A stretch of DNA of 64,000 bases from Marinomonas rhizomae. Its GTDB lineage: Bacteria > Pseudomonadota > Gammaproteobacteria > Pseudomonadales > Marinomonadaceae. The DNA lies in the NCBI RefSeq assembly GCF_024397855.1, contig NZ_CP073343.1, positions 3,968,001-4,032,000 of the forward strand. The letters run 5' to 3'. Under the pieces are notes generated by a model. It was not told the origin of the DNA. It was given only the letters and a program-made list of their open reading frames with translations, and did not search any database. Position numbers and translations under genes: made by a program. Shown here in pieces: positions 47,852 through 57,451 of this stretch (positions within the stretch are counted from its first letter, which is position 1; every line of letters starts with the position of its first letter).

Positions 47852-50296
47852 ATGGCTAAGACACTCAAAATACTATTCTTTCTAGGTCTTTTTGGAGCAC
47901 TGTGTGCAGCAGGAATCACCTACGCGGTTTATTACAACGTAAAAGACCGTATCCCTACCGTTGCTGAATTAAAAGACATCGAGTTAAGGATACCACTGCG
48001 TATTTACACCGCCGACAACCAACTTATTGGTGAATTTGGTGAGCAACGTCGTAGCCCGATCAATTATGCAGAAATCCCTCAAAACTTAGAACATGCTATT
48101 TTGGCAGCCGAAGACACCAACTTTTATCACCACCCAGGCGTTGATATTCTTGGCCTAGGCAGAGCGGTTTTTCAGCTCATCACCACTGGGCAAAAACAAG
48201 GTGGCGGCAGTACCATTACTATGCAGGTAGCACGAAATTACTTCCTGTCTTTTGAGCAAACCTATACCCGTAAGTTTACCGAAATCTTTATCGCCTTAAA
48301 GATGGAACGGGAACTTAGCAAACATGAAATCCTTGAGCTTTACGTCAACAAAATCTACCTAGGTAATCGCGCTTATGGCTTCGAAGCCGCCGCGCAAGTT
48401 TACTATGGTAAAAACCTAAGCGAGCTTGATCTTGCACAATTGGCAATGATCGCTGGCCTGCCAAAAGCGCCCTCTCGCTTTAACCCAGTGGTAAATCCTT
48501 CTCGAGCCTTGATTCGTCGTAACTGGATTTTGCAGCGTATGTTGTCGCTCGGTATGATTGATAAAGACGCCTACCAAAACGCCGTTGAAGCGCCAATTAC
48601 TGCAAAGAACCACGGCGTTATGCCTGATATAGAAGCGGGCTACATTGCCGAAATGGTTCGCTCTGAACTTTACAGCACTTTTGGGGATGACCTTTATAGC
48701 ACTGGCATGACAGTCTATACGACAATTGATTCTAACCGCCAAAAAGCCGCTAATGAGGCCGTTTTCAATGGTGTGCTAGATTATGACATGCGTCACGGTT
48801 ACCGTGGCTCTATTGAGACCCGTATTGACCTGATTGATGCACCATTAGAAGAACAAGAAAAAGCCCTACAAGACGTAGAGCGATTTAACAACTGGCAAAC
48901 AGCATTGGTTATTTCAACAACAGAAACCACTGCTGACGTTCGTTTGGCGAACGGCCAACGCGCGACCCTGCCGTGGGATGCTATGAAATGGGCAAAACCA
49001 TATATTAACGAAGATGCACAGGGTAAATCGCCTTCCGTTGTATCGGATGTTTTAGTGCCTGGTGATATTGTTCGTTTGCGCCCAGGCAATAAACTCGAAT
49101 GGTTACTCGCACAAAAACCTGAAGTACAAAGTGCGCTGATCTCGTTGAACAGTAAAGACGGTGCTATTCAAGCTTTAGTTGGCGGCTTTAACTTCTACGA
49201 AAACAAATTCAACCGTGTCACTCAGTCCAAACGCCAACCTGGATCGAATTTTAAACCCTTTATTTATGCGAGCGCGTTAAACCGAGGCTACACCGCCGCC
49301 AGTATTATCAACGATGCGCCAGTGGTCTTTAACGACTCTAACCTAGCGTCAGCATGGCGACCAACCAACGACGGTGGCAAGTTCTATGGCCCAACTCGTT
49401 TACGCCAAGGACTCTATCGCTCGCAAAACATCGTCTCTGTTCGTTTGCTTGACGAAATGGGAGTAAGACCAACTCTCGAGTTCTTACGTCGCTTTGGGTT
49501 TGATCCAAATGAGTTACCGCACAACCTATCTTTATCTTTAGGTAGTGCCAACTTATCCCCACTGCAAATCGCCACTGGGTATGCGGTTTTCTCTAATGGC
49601 GGTTATCAAGTACAACCTTACTTAATAGATAAAGTCATAGACAGAAACAACGAAACACTATTCCAAGCCAACCCTGTGACGGTTTGCTCAACTTGCACTC
49701 CGCTGGAAAAAAGCAACGATGGCGAGCAACAAATGGGATTATTTAACACCCCTGAAGGCATTCGTAGCTTGCCAATAGCACCACAAGTACTCGACCCAGA
49801 AGTAAACTATATCACCTACGATATGATGCGAGATGTTATTAAATACGGCACAGGACGACGCGCAAGAGTACTTCAGCGTGATGACCTCGCTGGCAAGACA
49901 GGTACCACAAACGATGGTCGTGATGCATGGTTTTCGGGCTTCAACGGTAATTTAGTCACTTCGGTTTGGAGTGGTTTTGATAACTCATCCCCTCTAGGTC
50001 GCGGCGAATGGGGTGGCTCAGTTTCATTACCACCTTGGATTGACTACATGCGTGAAGCACTAAAAGGTACGCCTACTGATTTCGTAGCCAAACCGTCCTC
50101 TTTGGTCACCGTAAGAATCGATCCAAATACTGGAGAACGTGCATTACCGGGGCAATCTAATGCGATTTTTGAGATATTCAGAAAGGATCATGTGCCGCCA
50201 CAACGTGACGTAAACCTACCAACCTTTAACAACAATGTTGGTGATGAAGCACAGGAAGAGAAACAAGAAAATAACGTCTTAGAGAATTTATTCTGA
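47852..50296 (+). CDS. mrcA: Penicillin-binding protein 1A (bifunctional peptidoglycan synthase)
   Basis: A class A PBP: N-terminal membrane anchor (residues 5-27), a GT51 glycosyltransferase domain with AAEDTNFYHHPGVD and GGGSTITMQVARNYFL, an OB-like insertion, and a transpeptidase domain with SNFK of RQPGSNFKPFIYASAL as the SxxK motif, SQN of the SxN motif, and KTGTT. 814 aa fits PBP1A (also called ponA). It is divergent from the pilus-like operon, as in other gammaproteobacteria. Confidence 0.95.
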   Translation: MAKTLKILFFLGLFGALCAAGITYAVYYNVKDRIPTVAELKDIELRIPLRIYTADNQLIGEFGEQRRSPINYAEIPQNLEHAILAAEDTNFYHHPGVDILGLGRAVFQLITTGQKQGGGSTITMQVARNYFLSFEQTYTRKFTEIFIALKMERELSKHEILELYVNKIYLGNRAYGFEAAAQVYYGKNLSELDLAQLAMIAGLPKAPSRFNPVVNPSRALIRRNWILQRMLSLGMIDKDAYQNAVEAPITAKNHGVMPDIEAGYIAEMVRSELYSTFGDDLYSTGMTVYTTIDSNRQKAANEAVFNGVLDYDMRHGYRGSIETRIDLIDAPLEEQEKALQDVERFNNWQTALVISTTETTADVRLANGQRATLPWDAMKWAKPYINEDAQGKSPSVVSDVLVPGDIVRLRPGNKLEWLLAQKPEVQSALISLNSKDGAIQALVGGFNFYENKFNRVTQSKRQPGSNFKPFIYASALNRGYTAASIINDAPVVFNDSNLASAWRPTNDGGKFYGPTRLRQGLYRSQNIVSVRLLDEMGVRPTLEFLRRFGFDPNELPHNLSLSLGSANLSPLQIATGYAVFSNGGYQVQPYLIDKVIDRNNETLFQANPVTVCSTCTPLEKSNDGEQQMGLFNTPEGIRSLPIAPQVLDPEVNYITYDMMRDVIKYGTGRRARVLQRDDLAGKTGTTNDGRDAWFSGFNGNLVTSVWSGFDNSSPLGRGEWGGSVSLPPWIDYMREALKGTPTDFVAKPSSLVTVRIDPNTGERALPGQSNAIFEIFRKDHVPPQRDVNLPTFNNNVGDEAQEEKQENNVLENLF

Positions 50297-50317
50297 TCGC
50301 AGTTTGTTATTTACACC

Positions 50318-50349
50318 AAAAATGCCAGCCTAAGTGCTGGCATTTTTTA
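50318..50349. terminator. Terminator between PBP1A and LOG genes
   Basis: An 11-bp stem (aaaatgccagc / gctggcatttt) with T run on the plus strand and A run on the other side; it can serve both convergent genes. Confidence 0.88.
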
Positions 50350-50361
50350 TTTAACAGCCCA

Positions 50362-50922
50362 TTAACTCCACTTAGGCTGAGGTGCTTGATAAGCTTGAAA
50401 AGCTGATAAAAGCATCTCTGGTGTGTTGGCTTTAATAATCATGTCAATATAGGACTGCTTCACAAAACCAGCCTGTTGCATACTTTCCACCATAGTAAAC
50501 ATTGGATCGTAAAAGCCATTTATATTATAAAAAGCACAAGGTTTGCCATGTAGACCGAGTTGCCCCCAAGTCCAAACTTCAAACATTTCCTCTAGTGTCC
50601 CTACCCCTCCAGGAAGCGCGACAAAAGCATCGGCCAACTCACTCATCTTAGCTTTTCGCTCATGCATATTAGCGACCACATGTAGTGCCGTTAAACCTGT
50701 ATGAGCAATTTCCTTGGACTCAAGGTGCGCCGGAATCACACCGATAACCTTACCACCAGCTTGTAAAGCTGAATTAGCAATGACTCCCATTAAGCCTACA
50801 TTGCCTCCGCCATAGACAATGTCCACTCCTTGTTCCGCAAGATATACACCCAAGGCTTTCACTCCATCAGTATATTCAGGAGAGTTTCCCTCAGCAGAAC
50901 CACAATATATTGCTACTTTCAC
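50362..50922 (-). CDS. LOG family protein (nucleotide 5'-monophosphate phosphoribohydrolase)
   Basis: A Rossmann-like lysine-decarboxylase-fold protein of the LOG type (TIGR00730). The phosphate-binding signature GGGNVGLMG and the active-site motif PGGVGTLEEMFEVWTWGQLG are present, both diagnostic for hydrolysis of the N-glycosidic bond in nucleotide monophosphates. 186 aa. Bacterial members are often misnamed lysine decarboxylases. It stands alone between two terminators. Confidence 0.9.
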   Translation of the reverse strand: MKVAIYCGSAEGNSPEYTDGVKALGVYLAEQGVDIVYGGGNVGLMGVIANSALQAGGKVIGVIPAHLESKEIAHTGLTALHVVANMHERKAKMSELADAFVALPGGVGTLEEMFEVWTWGQLGLHGKPCAFYNINGFYDPMFTMVESMQQAGFVKQSYIDMIIKANTPEMLLSAFQAYQAPQPKWS

Positions 50923-50996
50923 ACTAACGCTCCTTGCTTATAATCAGATAACACCCATTGATTCATTAAGAAAATAAATACTCAAACAATACAAAT

Positions 50997-51032
50997 AAAA
51001 AAGGCGACTCCTTATTAGGGAGTCGCCTTTTT
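50997..51032 (-). terminator. Terminator after the malic enzyme gene
   Basis: A stem of 12 or more bp (aaaggcgactcc / ggagtcgccttt) with A/T tracts on both sides follows the malic enzyme stop by 17 bases on the minus strand. Confidence 0.9.
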
Positions 51033-51049
51033 AGCAGATCGAGATTCGA

Positions 51050-52318
51050 TTAAGCACCGAAATGATCTAGGCTCTCAAGCGGGTAAAAATCTGGGTATGG
51101 AAGCATTGCCACACCTGAATCAACCGCTGCGCGAGCAACCGCTGCAGACACTACGTTAAGCAAACGAGAATCCATTGGTTTTGGCAAGATGTACTCTTTG
51201 CCGAAGCTCAATGGCGCGCCACCGTAAGCCGCCACAACGTCTGCTGGGGCTTCTTCTTTAGCAAGGTCTTTAAGTGCATGAACCGCTGCCACTTTCATTT
51301 CTTCGTTGATCTTAGTCGCACGAACGTCTAAAGCACCACGGAAAATGAATGGGAAACCAAGAACATTGTTTACTTGGTTAGGGTAATCAGAACGGCCTGT
51401 TGCCATGATCAAATCATCACGAGTTGCGCGAGCAAGCTCTGGATTGATTTCTGGATCAGGGTTGGAACAAGCAAAAACGATTGGGTTAGCTGCCATTTTA
51501 GCAAGCTGGTCAGCAGACAATAGGTCTGGACCTGATACGCCGATAAATACGTCAGCACCATCAATTGCGTCATCAAGAGTACGCTTATCAGTCGCCGTCG
51601 CAAACATGGCTTTGAACTGGTTCAAATCAGTACGGCCAGAGTGGATTACGCCATTACGGTCAAGAACGAAGATATTTTCGCGCTGTGCACCACAAGCAAT
51701 AATTAGCTTCATACACGCTGTCGCAGCGGCACCAGCACCAAGACAAACGATTTTAGCGTCTGCAATGTCTTTACCTTGAAGCTCTAACGCATTCAAAAGA
51801 CCAGCGGCAGTAACAATCGCGGTACCGTGTTGATCGTCATGGAAAACAGGGATAGAGCAACGCTCAATCAACTGACGTTCGATTTCAAAACACTCAGGTG
51901 CTTTGATGTCTTCTAAATTAATACCGCCGTATGTGTTCGCAATACGAGCAACGGTATCAATAAAAGCTTGTGGGCTTTCAGATTCAACTTCCACATCAAC
52001 AGAGTTAATGCCAGCAAAACGCTTAAACAATAAACCTTTACCTTCCATTACTGGCTTGCTTGCCAATGGACCTAGGTTACCCAATCCAAGAATTGCCGAA
52101 CCATCAGAAATAACAGCGACTAGGTTGCCTTTACCTGTGTAGCGGTAAGCCGCTTCTGGATCTTTCGCAATTTCACGACAAGGTTCAGCCACACCTGGGC
52201 TGTAAGCTAGAGAAAGGTCACGAGCGGTCGCTGTTGGTTTAGTAATAGTGACGCTCAGTTTTCCTGGAACTGGATACTCATGGTAATCCAGTGCAGCTTG
52301 CTTTATATCTTCTGCCAT
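51050..52318 (-). CDS. NAD(P)-dependent malic enzyme, short form
   Basis: Oxidative decarboxylation of malate to pyruvate. The N-terminal malic domain is clear (VTITKPTATARDLSLAYSPGVAEPC, then GNLVAVISDGSAILGLGNLG), with a GGINLEDIKAPECFEIE metal-binding segment and the cofactor-binding domain KIVCLGAGAAATACMKL. At 422 aa it lacks the C-terminal phosphotransacetylase-like domain of MaeB (about 760 aa), so it is the compact form. Single gene, ending at a strong terminator. Confidence 0.93.
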   Translation of the reverse strand: MAEDIKQAALDYHEYPVPGKLSVTITKPTATARDLSLAYSPGVAEPCREIAKDPEAAYRYTGKGNLVAVISDGSAILGLGNLGPLASKPVMEGKGLLFKRFAGINSVDVEVESESPQAFIDTVARIANTYGGINLEDIKAPECFEIERQLIERCSIPVFHDDQHGTAIVTAAGLLNALELQGKDIADAKIVCLGAGAAATACMKLIIACGAQRENIFVLDRNGVIHSGRTDLNQFKAMFATATDKRTLDDAIDGADVFIGVSGPDLLSADQLAKMAANPIVFACSNPDPEINPELARATRDDLIMATGRSDYPNQVNNVLGFPFIFRGALDVRATKINEEMKVAAVHALKDLAKEEAPADVVAAYGGAPLSFGKEYILPKPMDSRLLNVVSAAVARAAVDSGVAMLPYPDFYPLESLDHFGA

Positions 52319-52488
52319 TATGATGTTTCCGTCTATTTGGTGTAATTAATTAGTTTTATCATAGCCAAACTGGGCCTTGTTCCCAAGCCTACAAAAGCTT
52401 CGAAAGTGGCACCTTATAATTTTGTTTCGTCAGAATAATCGATCTACTCAATACTTTAAAGCGCAAAACCATAGGAATATTCTATCAT

Positions 52489-53286
52489 TCAATGTTTGAC
52501 AGAAGCCTTGATTTCAAGCAAATCATTAGGATGTCTTACAGAAAGCACCCAAGATTTAAAGTCAGAATAGCGACTTTTCCTTTGATGTTGCCAACCACGT
52601 ACTTCAATTTCCTTACCCTCAAGATAAAACACTTTTTGGGCAGGCCAATAATCAGTCACGTATGGTGGTAAATTGATCACTAGATCCTGATCGGTTTCTA
52701 GCCACCAACCTCCTCGGTTCCGAGTAATTGAAGTAATATTGACACGGGAGATTGCAAATCCAGCTTTTGGCTGCCATTGCAAATTTTGCTGCCATAATCC
52801 CTTATGCGCATTACGAGCTGCGGTTTCAGCCGCCTCAAAACAGTCTTGATAGGCTAAGTTTGGAGGAACAGCAATACGATAACCAAGTCCTTCGGATAGT
52901 AACTGACTCGTCAATGAAATACGATCTTTATCGAACAGGTAATACAGATACCGACCGTATCTATCGCGCTCGTTCTTTGCTGTTTGGATGTAAACAAATT
53001 GATCAAGACGAGAGCGAAGGAAGTCTGTCGCGGCTACCGCGTAAGGTTCATGGTTGCCTTTTTTGTGATCAAGTTCTGGCGTATCAAGGCCCACCAGCCG
53101 AATTTTTCGGCCATCAACAAGGTGTATGGTGTCGCCATCAACCACTCTCTTGATCTTCGCTTTTTCGAGTTCGCCGATTGCCGTACAGGTTGCGGCTGTT
53201 GTAGCAACCTGCGCTTGAACGGCTAAGGACAAAAACAAAAAAAGCGCCAAGAGAACTTGGCGCTTTTTTAATGCGATCACTATCAT
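52489..53286 (-). CDS. Secreted SNase-like (thermonuclease family) protein with extra C-terminal region
   Basis: A staphylococcal-nuclease-fold protein (265 aa) with a signal peptide (residues 1-25). The core has RVVDGDTIHLVDGRKIRLVGLDTPEL (active-site region), HEPYAVAATDFLRS and ERDRYGRYLYYLFD with catalytic-type Arg and Glu. After about residue 170 there is an additional domain (KAGFAISRVNITSITRNRGG and onward), typical of the longer marine relatives. The start lies eight bases after the rpmE stop, and the rpmE terminator falls inside its first codons. Confidence 0.87.
   Translation of the reverse strand: MIVIALKKRQVLLALFLFLSLAVQAQVATTAATCTAIGELEKAKIKRVVDGDTIHLVDGRKIRLVGLDTPELDHKKGNHEPYAVAATDFLRSRLDQFVYIQTAKNERDRYGRYLYYLFDKDRISLTSQLLSEGLGYRIAVPPNLAYQDCFEAAETAARNAHKGLWQQNLQWQPKAGFAISRVNITSITRNRGGWWLETDQDLVINLPPYVTDYWPAQKVFYLEGKEIEVRGWQHQRKSRYSDFKSWVLSVRHPNDLLEIKASVKH
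53237..53269 (-). terminator. rpmE terminator embedded in the nuclease signal-peptide codons
   Basis: A perfect 8-bp GC stem (gcgccaag/cttggcgc) with a four-base loop has a seven-base T tract after it on the minus strand, extended by A-T pairs. It lies about 26 bases after the rpmE stop, yet inside codons 6-16 of the nuclease gene (ALKKRQVLLALF). Confidence 0.82.
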
Positions 53287-53294
53287 GCCACCAA

Positions 53295-53510
53295 TTACTT
53301 AGTAGTACGACGCGCTCCGAAACGTTTGTTGAAGCGATCAACACGACCACCAGTATCAACCATTTTCTGTTGACCTGTGTAGAACGGGTGACAGTTGCTG
53401 CATACGTCAACGTGAAGGTCGCTACCTAAAGTAGAATTTAGGTTTAGAGTGTTACCACAAGTACAAGTAGCAGTAACTGCAGAGTAATTTGGGTGGATAT
53501 CTTTTTGCAT
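53295..53510 (-). CDS. rpmE: 50S ribosomal protein L31 (zinc-binding form)
   Basis: A 71-residue ribosomal protein of the C+ type: four cysteines in the CTCGN and [10 protein letters not shown] segments form a zinc site, and [11 protein letters not shown] near the end is conserved. The start is ATG 53510 ([12 protein letters not shown]) with AAGG upstream; longer frames to 53618 are not used. It is divergent from priA, as in many gammaproteobacteria. Confidence 0.97.
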   Translation of the reverse strand: MQKDIHPNYSAVTATCTCGNTLNLNSTLGSDLHVDVCSNCHPFYTGQQKMVDTGGRVDRFNKRFGARRTTK

Positions 53511-53546
53511 GGTATTTACCTTATAGTTTGGTGTGCCGCCACTTGA

Positions 53547-53575
53547 TCGATATAAATGGGCTTTCGCCACGTCAA
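53547..53575 (-). promoter_or_regulatory. Possible sigma-70 promoter of rpmE
   Basis: On the minus strand TTGACG (53570-53575) is followed after 15 to 17 bases by TATATC or TATCGA (53547-53554), about 40 bases before the rpmE start codon. Two TGTACA words lie further upstream. It is a sequence-only guess. Confidence 0.35.
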
Positions 53576-53776
53576 GCACCGCACGTTTCGTTGTACAGAC
53601 ATTGTACAGTGGAGCCAAGAGTCGCGTATTTTAGGGATCTATTGCCTAATCAGCAACCTTTTTTCATGCTTTTCTCATAAAATTGTGGCTCGCACCGACC
53701 CACTACTCTGACGTACACTTACGAAATGATCAAGACTTCCTATTTTTGCTTTACTAAACAAGGTCTAACCTAACGC

Positions 53777-56008
53777 ATGTCAGAGGCGCTTCTTACTCCT
53801 TATCCTTTTATCAAAGTCGCTTTGCCAGTGCCAATGCGCACACTGTTTGACTACAAAGTCCCCAAAGCGATTGCATTAAGGCACGAACTGAAGCCTGGTA
53901 TGCGGGTCAAAGTGCCTTTTGGTAAAAGCAGCCGACTTGGCGTTATTGTCTCACTAAGCGAAACCAGTGATTGGGACCCTGATCAAGTTAAACCACTGAC
54001 GTCGATGCACGATCAAAGTCCAGTCATTACCAAAGAGCTTATGACATTATGTGAATGGGCGGCACGTTACTATCATCATCCGATTGGCGACGTTATTTTT
54101 CACGCTTTGCCTGTTTTGCTTCGCAAAGGTGAAAGTGCCGAGTTCCGCACAGAAAACTGGTGGCTTACTACCCCTGAAGGACAATCTTTACCACTTGAAC
54201 AACTTAGCAGAGCGCCGCGCCAACAAGACTTCCTAAAAGCGGTACAGCAACATCCTAATGGCTTAAGCCAGCATTCCGTTTCTGTTTTAGACCTTGCTCC
54301 AGCAGCCGGAAAAAGCTTAGAAGAAAAAGGCTTATTGCGCCGAGAACCTCGCTCCTTCAACAAAGGCGGCGAAAAGCACGCCCATCAAACTCAGGTCCCC
54401 CCAACACTCAATCCGGAACAAATGCACGCTACAGAGCATTTGTTAGATTATCGCCATCAGTTCAATGTGGCGCTATTAGACGGGGTGACAGGCAGTGGTA
54501 AAACCGAAGTTTTTTTGCGTGTTATGGAACGCCTGATCGAAGAAGGCAAGCAGGTTCTAGTGATGGTGCCGGAAATCGGCCTAACACCGCAAACACTAAA
54601 GCGCTTTGAAATCCGCTTCAACACCGACATCGTCTTAATGCACTCCAATATGAGCGACAGAGAGCGTCTGGATGCTTGGTTATTGGCTGCTAGCGGTCAC
54701 GCCAAAATTATTATCGGCACAAGATCTGCGGCTTTCATCCCTGCGCCGAACCTTGGCATGATAGTCATTGACGAAGAACACGATACCTCTTATAAACAGC
54801 ATGAAGGCTTTCGTTATCATGCTCGCGATCTTGCCGTTAAACGCGCCCAAGCACTAAATATTCCTGTTCTACTCGCCTCGGCCACACCATCTTATGAGAG
54901 CCTAACCAACGCCCTGCAAAAGCGCTTTGCTTGGCTCAAACTTCGTCAACGAGCAGGCAATGCCCATATTCCAGAAATGGAAAGAGTGGACCTGCGAGGC
55001 AAGACTCTCGTTCATGGCTTTAGCGAACACGCCCTCGCGAGCATGAAGCTGTGTTTAGAACGCAAAGAACAAGTCTTAGTATTTTTAAACCGTCGTGGTT
55101 ATGCACCAACCTTAATGTGTCACCAGTGTGGCTGGATTGCCGCCTGCGATCACTGCGATGTAAATCTAACCGTGCATAAACGTGCCAACAAGCTGCATTG
55201 TCATCATTGCGATACGCAAAAAGCACTGATCCGTACTTGCCCTGAATGTCAGTCGGAAGAATTATTTACCGTCGGGGAAGGAACTGAGCAAGTGGAAACT
55301 CAGCTTAGTACGCTTTTTAAGGATGTACCGATTTTACGCATTGATCGTGATAGTACTCAGCGCAAATCCGCGATGGCGAAGCTCACCCAAAAAATCCATG
55401 AACATGACCAAGCCATTCTTATCGGTACGCAAATGCTGGCAAAAGGCCATCACTTCCCGAATGTCACACTTGTTATCATCATGGACGCTGACGCGGGATT
55501 ATTTTCTTCCGATTTTCGTGGTATGGAACGAACCGCTCAGCTCATCACCCAAGTCGCTGGTCGTGCCGGTCGCGCAAAAAAACCAGGGCACGTATTACTA
55601 CAAACCTATCACCCAGATCATGCCGCTATCGAATGTTTATGTAATCTTGGCTACGAACATTTTGCGATTGATGGTTTGGCTGAACGTAAATCTCTTTCTC
55701 TGCCGCCCTTTTATCATCAGGTCATCATCAGAGCTGAGTCGGGCAACGAACAAGAAGCCATGCAGCTTTTATCCGCTATGAGAAACGACCTCGAACCCTA
55801 CTTTGCCAAAGATGTTTATCTCGTTGGCCCGTATGCTGCCATTATTGTGCGCAAAGCAGGACAGCACCGTGCTCTAATTTCGATCAAAGCCGCGCAGCGT
55901 GCCCCTTTGCATCAAGCGACGCAAATGATGACTGACTGGTTAGAAAAATCCACCAAACAACATAAAATTCGTTTTGCAATTGATGTCGATCCACTGGAAA
56001 CTTACTGA
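53777..56008 (+). CDS. priA: Primosomal protein N' (replication restart helicase PriA)
   Basis: A 3'-to-5' DNA helicase that reloads the replisome at stalled forks. An N-terminal DNA-binding domain is followed by a helicase core with Walker A DGVTGSGKTEVF, the DEEH box (VIDEEHDTSYKQHEGFRYHARD), the zinc-binding cysteines (CHQCGWIAACDHCD, CHHCD, CPECQS) and GTQMLAKGHHFPNVTLV. 743 aa is typical. It is 77 bp upstream of the SPOR gene. Confidence 0.96.
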   Translation: MSEALLTPYPFIKVALPVPMRTLFDYKVPKAIALRHELKPGMRVKVPFGKSSRLGVIVSLSETSDWDPDQVKPLTSMHDQSPVITKELMTLCEWAARYYHHPIGDVIFHALPVLLRKGESAEFRTENWWLTTPEGQSLPLEQLSRAPRQQDFLKAVQQHPNGLSQHSVSVLDLAPAAGKSLEEKGLLRREPRSFNKGGEKHAHQTQVPPTLNPEQMHATEHLLDYRHQFNVALLDGVTGSGKTEVFLRVMERLIEEGKQVLVMVPEIGLTPQTLKRFEIRFNTDIVLMHSNMSDRERLDAWLLAASGHAKIIIGTRSAAFIPAPNLGMIVIDEEHDTSYKQHEGFRYHARDLAVKRAQALNIPVLLASATPSYESLTNALQKRFAWLKLRQRAGNAHIPEMERVDLRGKTLVHGFSEHALASMKLCLERKEQVLVFLNRRGYAPTLMCHQCGWIAACDHCDVNLTVHKRANKLHCHHCDTQKALIRTCPECQSEELFTVGEGTEQVETQLSTLFKDVPILRIDRDSTQRKSAMAKLTQKIHEHDQAILIGTQMLAKGHHFPNVTLVIIMDADAGLFSSDFRGMERTAQLITQVAGRAGRAKKPGHVLLQTYHPDHAAIECLCNLGYEHFAIDGLAERKSLSLPPFYHQVIIRAESGNEQEAMQLLSAMRNDLEPYFAKDVYLVGPYAAIIVRKAGQHRALISIKAAQRAPLHQATQMMTDWLEKSTKQHKIRFAIDVDPLETY

Positions 56009-56085
56009 TCTTGCACGCATAATGTGCGCAACTTTCACTCCGTTTATTTTATTTACGCTAAAGCTAACAGCAAAAAGCCCAAATT

Positions 56086-56703
56086 ATGTTTAATCCTGTT
56101 CAAATTGCAGCAAAAGGAAGTCGCCCAAAGAAAGGGGCGACACGTAGATCGCCACCACCGCCAAAACGCAAAACCGCATGGTGGTTATGGCTTCTTGTTC
56201 CCGCAATCCTCGTGGCTTTTATTTATGGATTGACGCAACTAAATCAAGTATCGCCCAAGCCCAAACCTAAACAGATAACAATTGAAAAGCCTAAGCCCGC
56301 AGCGCCTAAACCCAAGCCGGCCCCAGTAAAAGAAAAAGCGCCAGTGCCTGTGGCTCCGAAAAAAGACACTTTTGAGTTTTATCAAATTCTGCAGGATAGC
56401 GAAGTAGATACCAGTCACGTTGATGCCTATCAGTCTACGCCTCGTGGCGAACAAGATTTTTATTACATGCTGCAGGCTGCGTCTTTCCGCAGTCCAGAAG
56501 ACGCTGACCGTATGCGCGCTAAACTAATTTTATCTGGCATGGTAGAAACCAGCGTTCGCAAAACAATCGGCAAAGGTGAGCAACCTTGGTACCGTGTTGT
56601 TCTCGGTCCTTATGAATCACGCTCTAAAATGAACCGAGCAGAAGATAAGCTCGTTTCTATGGATATTGCGTCCTACTCTTATAAAGTCAAAAAAGAGCAA
56701 TAA
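56086..56703 (+). CDS. FtsN-like SPOR domain protein
   Basis: A bitopic membrane protein: basic N-terminus, transmembrane helix (WWLWLLVPAILVAFIYGL, residues 32-49), a Pro/Lys/Ala-rich periplasmic linker and a C-terminal SPOR domain (DFYYMLQAASFRSPEDAD to WYRVVLGPYESRSKMNRAED). SPOR proteins recognise denuded septal peptidoglycan. The position just before hslVU and after priA is shared with Pseudomonas and relatives. At 205 aa it is shorter than E. coli FtsN. Confidence 0.85.
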   Translation: MFNPVQIAAKGSRPKKGATRRSPPPPKRKTAWWLWLLVPAILVAFIYGLTQLNQVSPKPKPKQITIEKPKPAAPKPKPAPVKEKAPVPVAPKKDTFEFYQILQDSEVDTSHVDAYQSTPRGEQDFYYMLQAASFRSPEDADRMRAKLILSGMVETSVRKTIGKGEQPWYRVVLGPYESRSKMNRAEDKLVSMDIASYSYKVKKEQ

Positions 56704-56726
56704 CCTTCCCTTACCATCTCGTATAG

Positions 56727-56764
56727 ATTGCATACAGAAAGTGAAAGCGGACTCTGTATGCAAT
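56727..56764. other. Perfect 12-bp stem-loop between the SPOR gene and hslV
   Basis: The word attgcatacaga (56727-56738) is followed after 14 bases by its exact complement tctgtatgcaat (56753-56764). It has no following T run, so it is not a normal intrinsic terminator. It lies 60 bases before the hslV start. Confidence 0.65.
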
Positions 56765-56823
56765 CCTTGCTTGAAATCTTCTGGCTTGCCCCCATTTCGT
56801 TAGAATCGAAACTGGAGTAGACC

Positions 56824-57375
56824 ATGACAACAATTCTTACTGTACGCAAAGGCAACCAAGTCGTCGTCGGCGGCGATGGACAAGTATCTTTAGGCAACAC
56901 TGTTATGAAAGGCAATGCTCGTAAAGTACGTCGCCTATACCATGGCGAAGTGATTGCTGGCTTCGCTGGCGGTACAGCGGATGCTTTCACCCTGTTCGAA
57001 CGCTTCGAAGGCCAGCTAGAAAAACACCAAGGCCAACTTGTTCGCGCCGCCGTCGATCTTGCCAAAGACTGGCGATCCGACCGCGCATTACGCAAGCTAG
57101 AAGCCATGCTGATAGTCGCCAACAAAGACAGCACACTGATCATTACAGGAACGGGCGATGTTGTTGAGCCGCAACACGGCGCATTGGCCATTGGCTCTGG
57201 TGGTAACTACGCAGAAGCAGCAGCTCGTGCTTTAATCGACAACACAGATCTAACAGCAAAAGACATTGTCGAAAAAAGCCTTAATATTGCAGCAGACATC
57301 TGTGTCTTTACCAATCACAGCTTAACTATCGAAGAAATTACTATTGATGCGCAACTTGAAGACAAGTCTAACTAA
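56824..57375 (+). CDS. hslV: ATP-dependent protease subunit HslV
   Basis: The peptidase subunit of the HslUV (ClpQY) protease. The mature N-terminus [19 protein letters not shown] provides the catalytic Thr2 once Met is removed, and [21 protein letters not shown] and the [11 protein letters not shown] segment are family-typical. 183 aa. It precedes hslU by 76 bp and forms a heat-shock-type operon with it. Confidence 0.96.
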   Translation: MTTILTVRKGNQVVVGGDGQVSLGNTVMKGNARKVRRLYHGEVIAGFAGGTADAFTLFERFEGQLEKHQGQLVRAAVDLAKDWRSDRALRKLEAMLIVANKDSTLIITGTGDVVEPQHGALAIGSGGNYAEAAARALIDNTDLTAKDIVEKSLNIAADICVFTNHSLTIEEITIDAQLEDKSN

Positions 57376-57451
57376 CATGCTTTCAACGCATATCGATAGA
57401 CTTTAAAACGACGCAGATAACATCATTCAAGAACATAGAAGAGAATTGATA

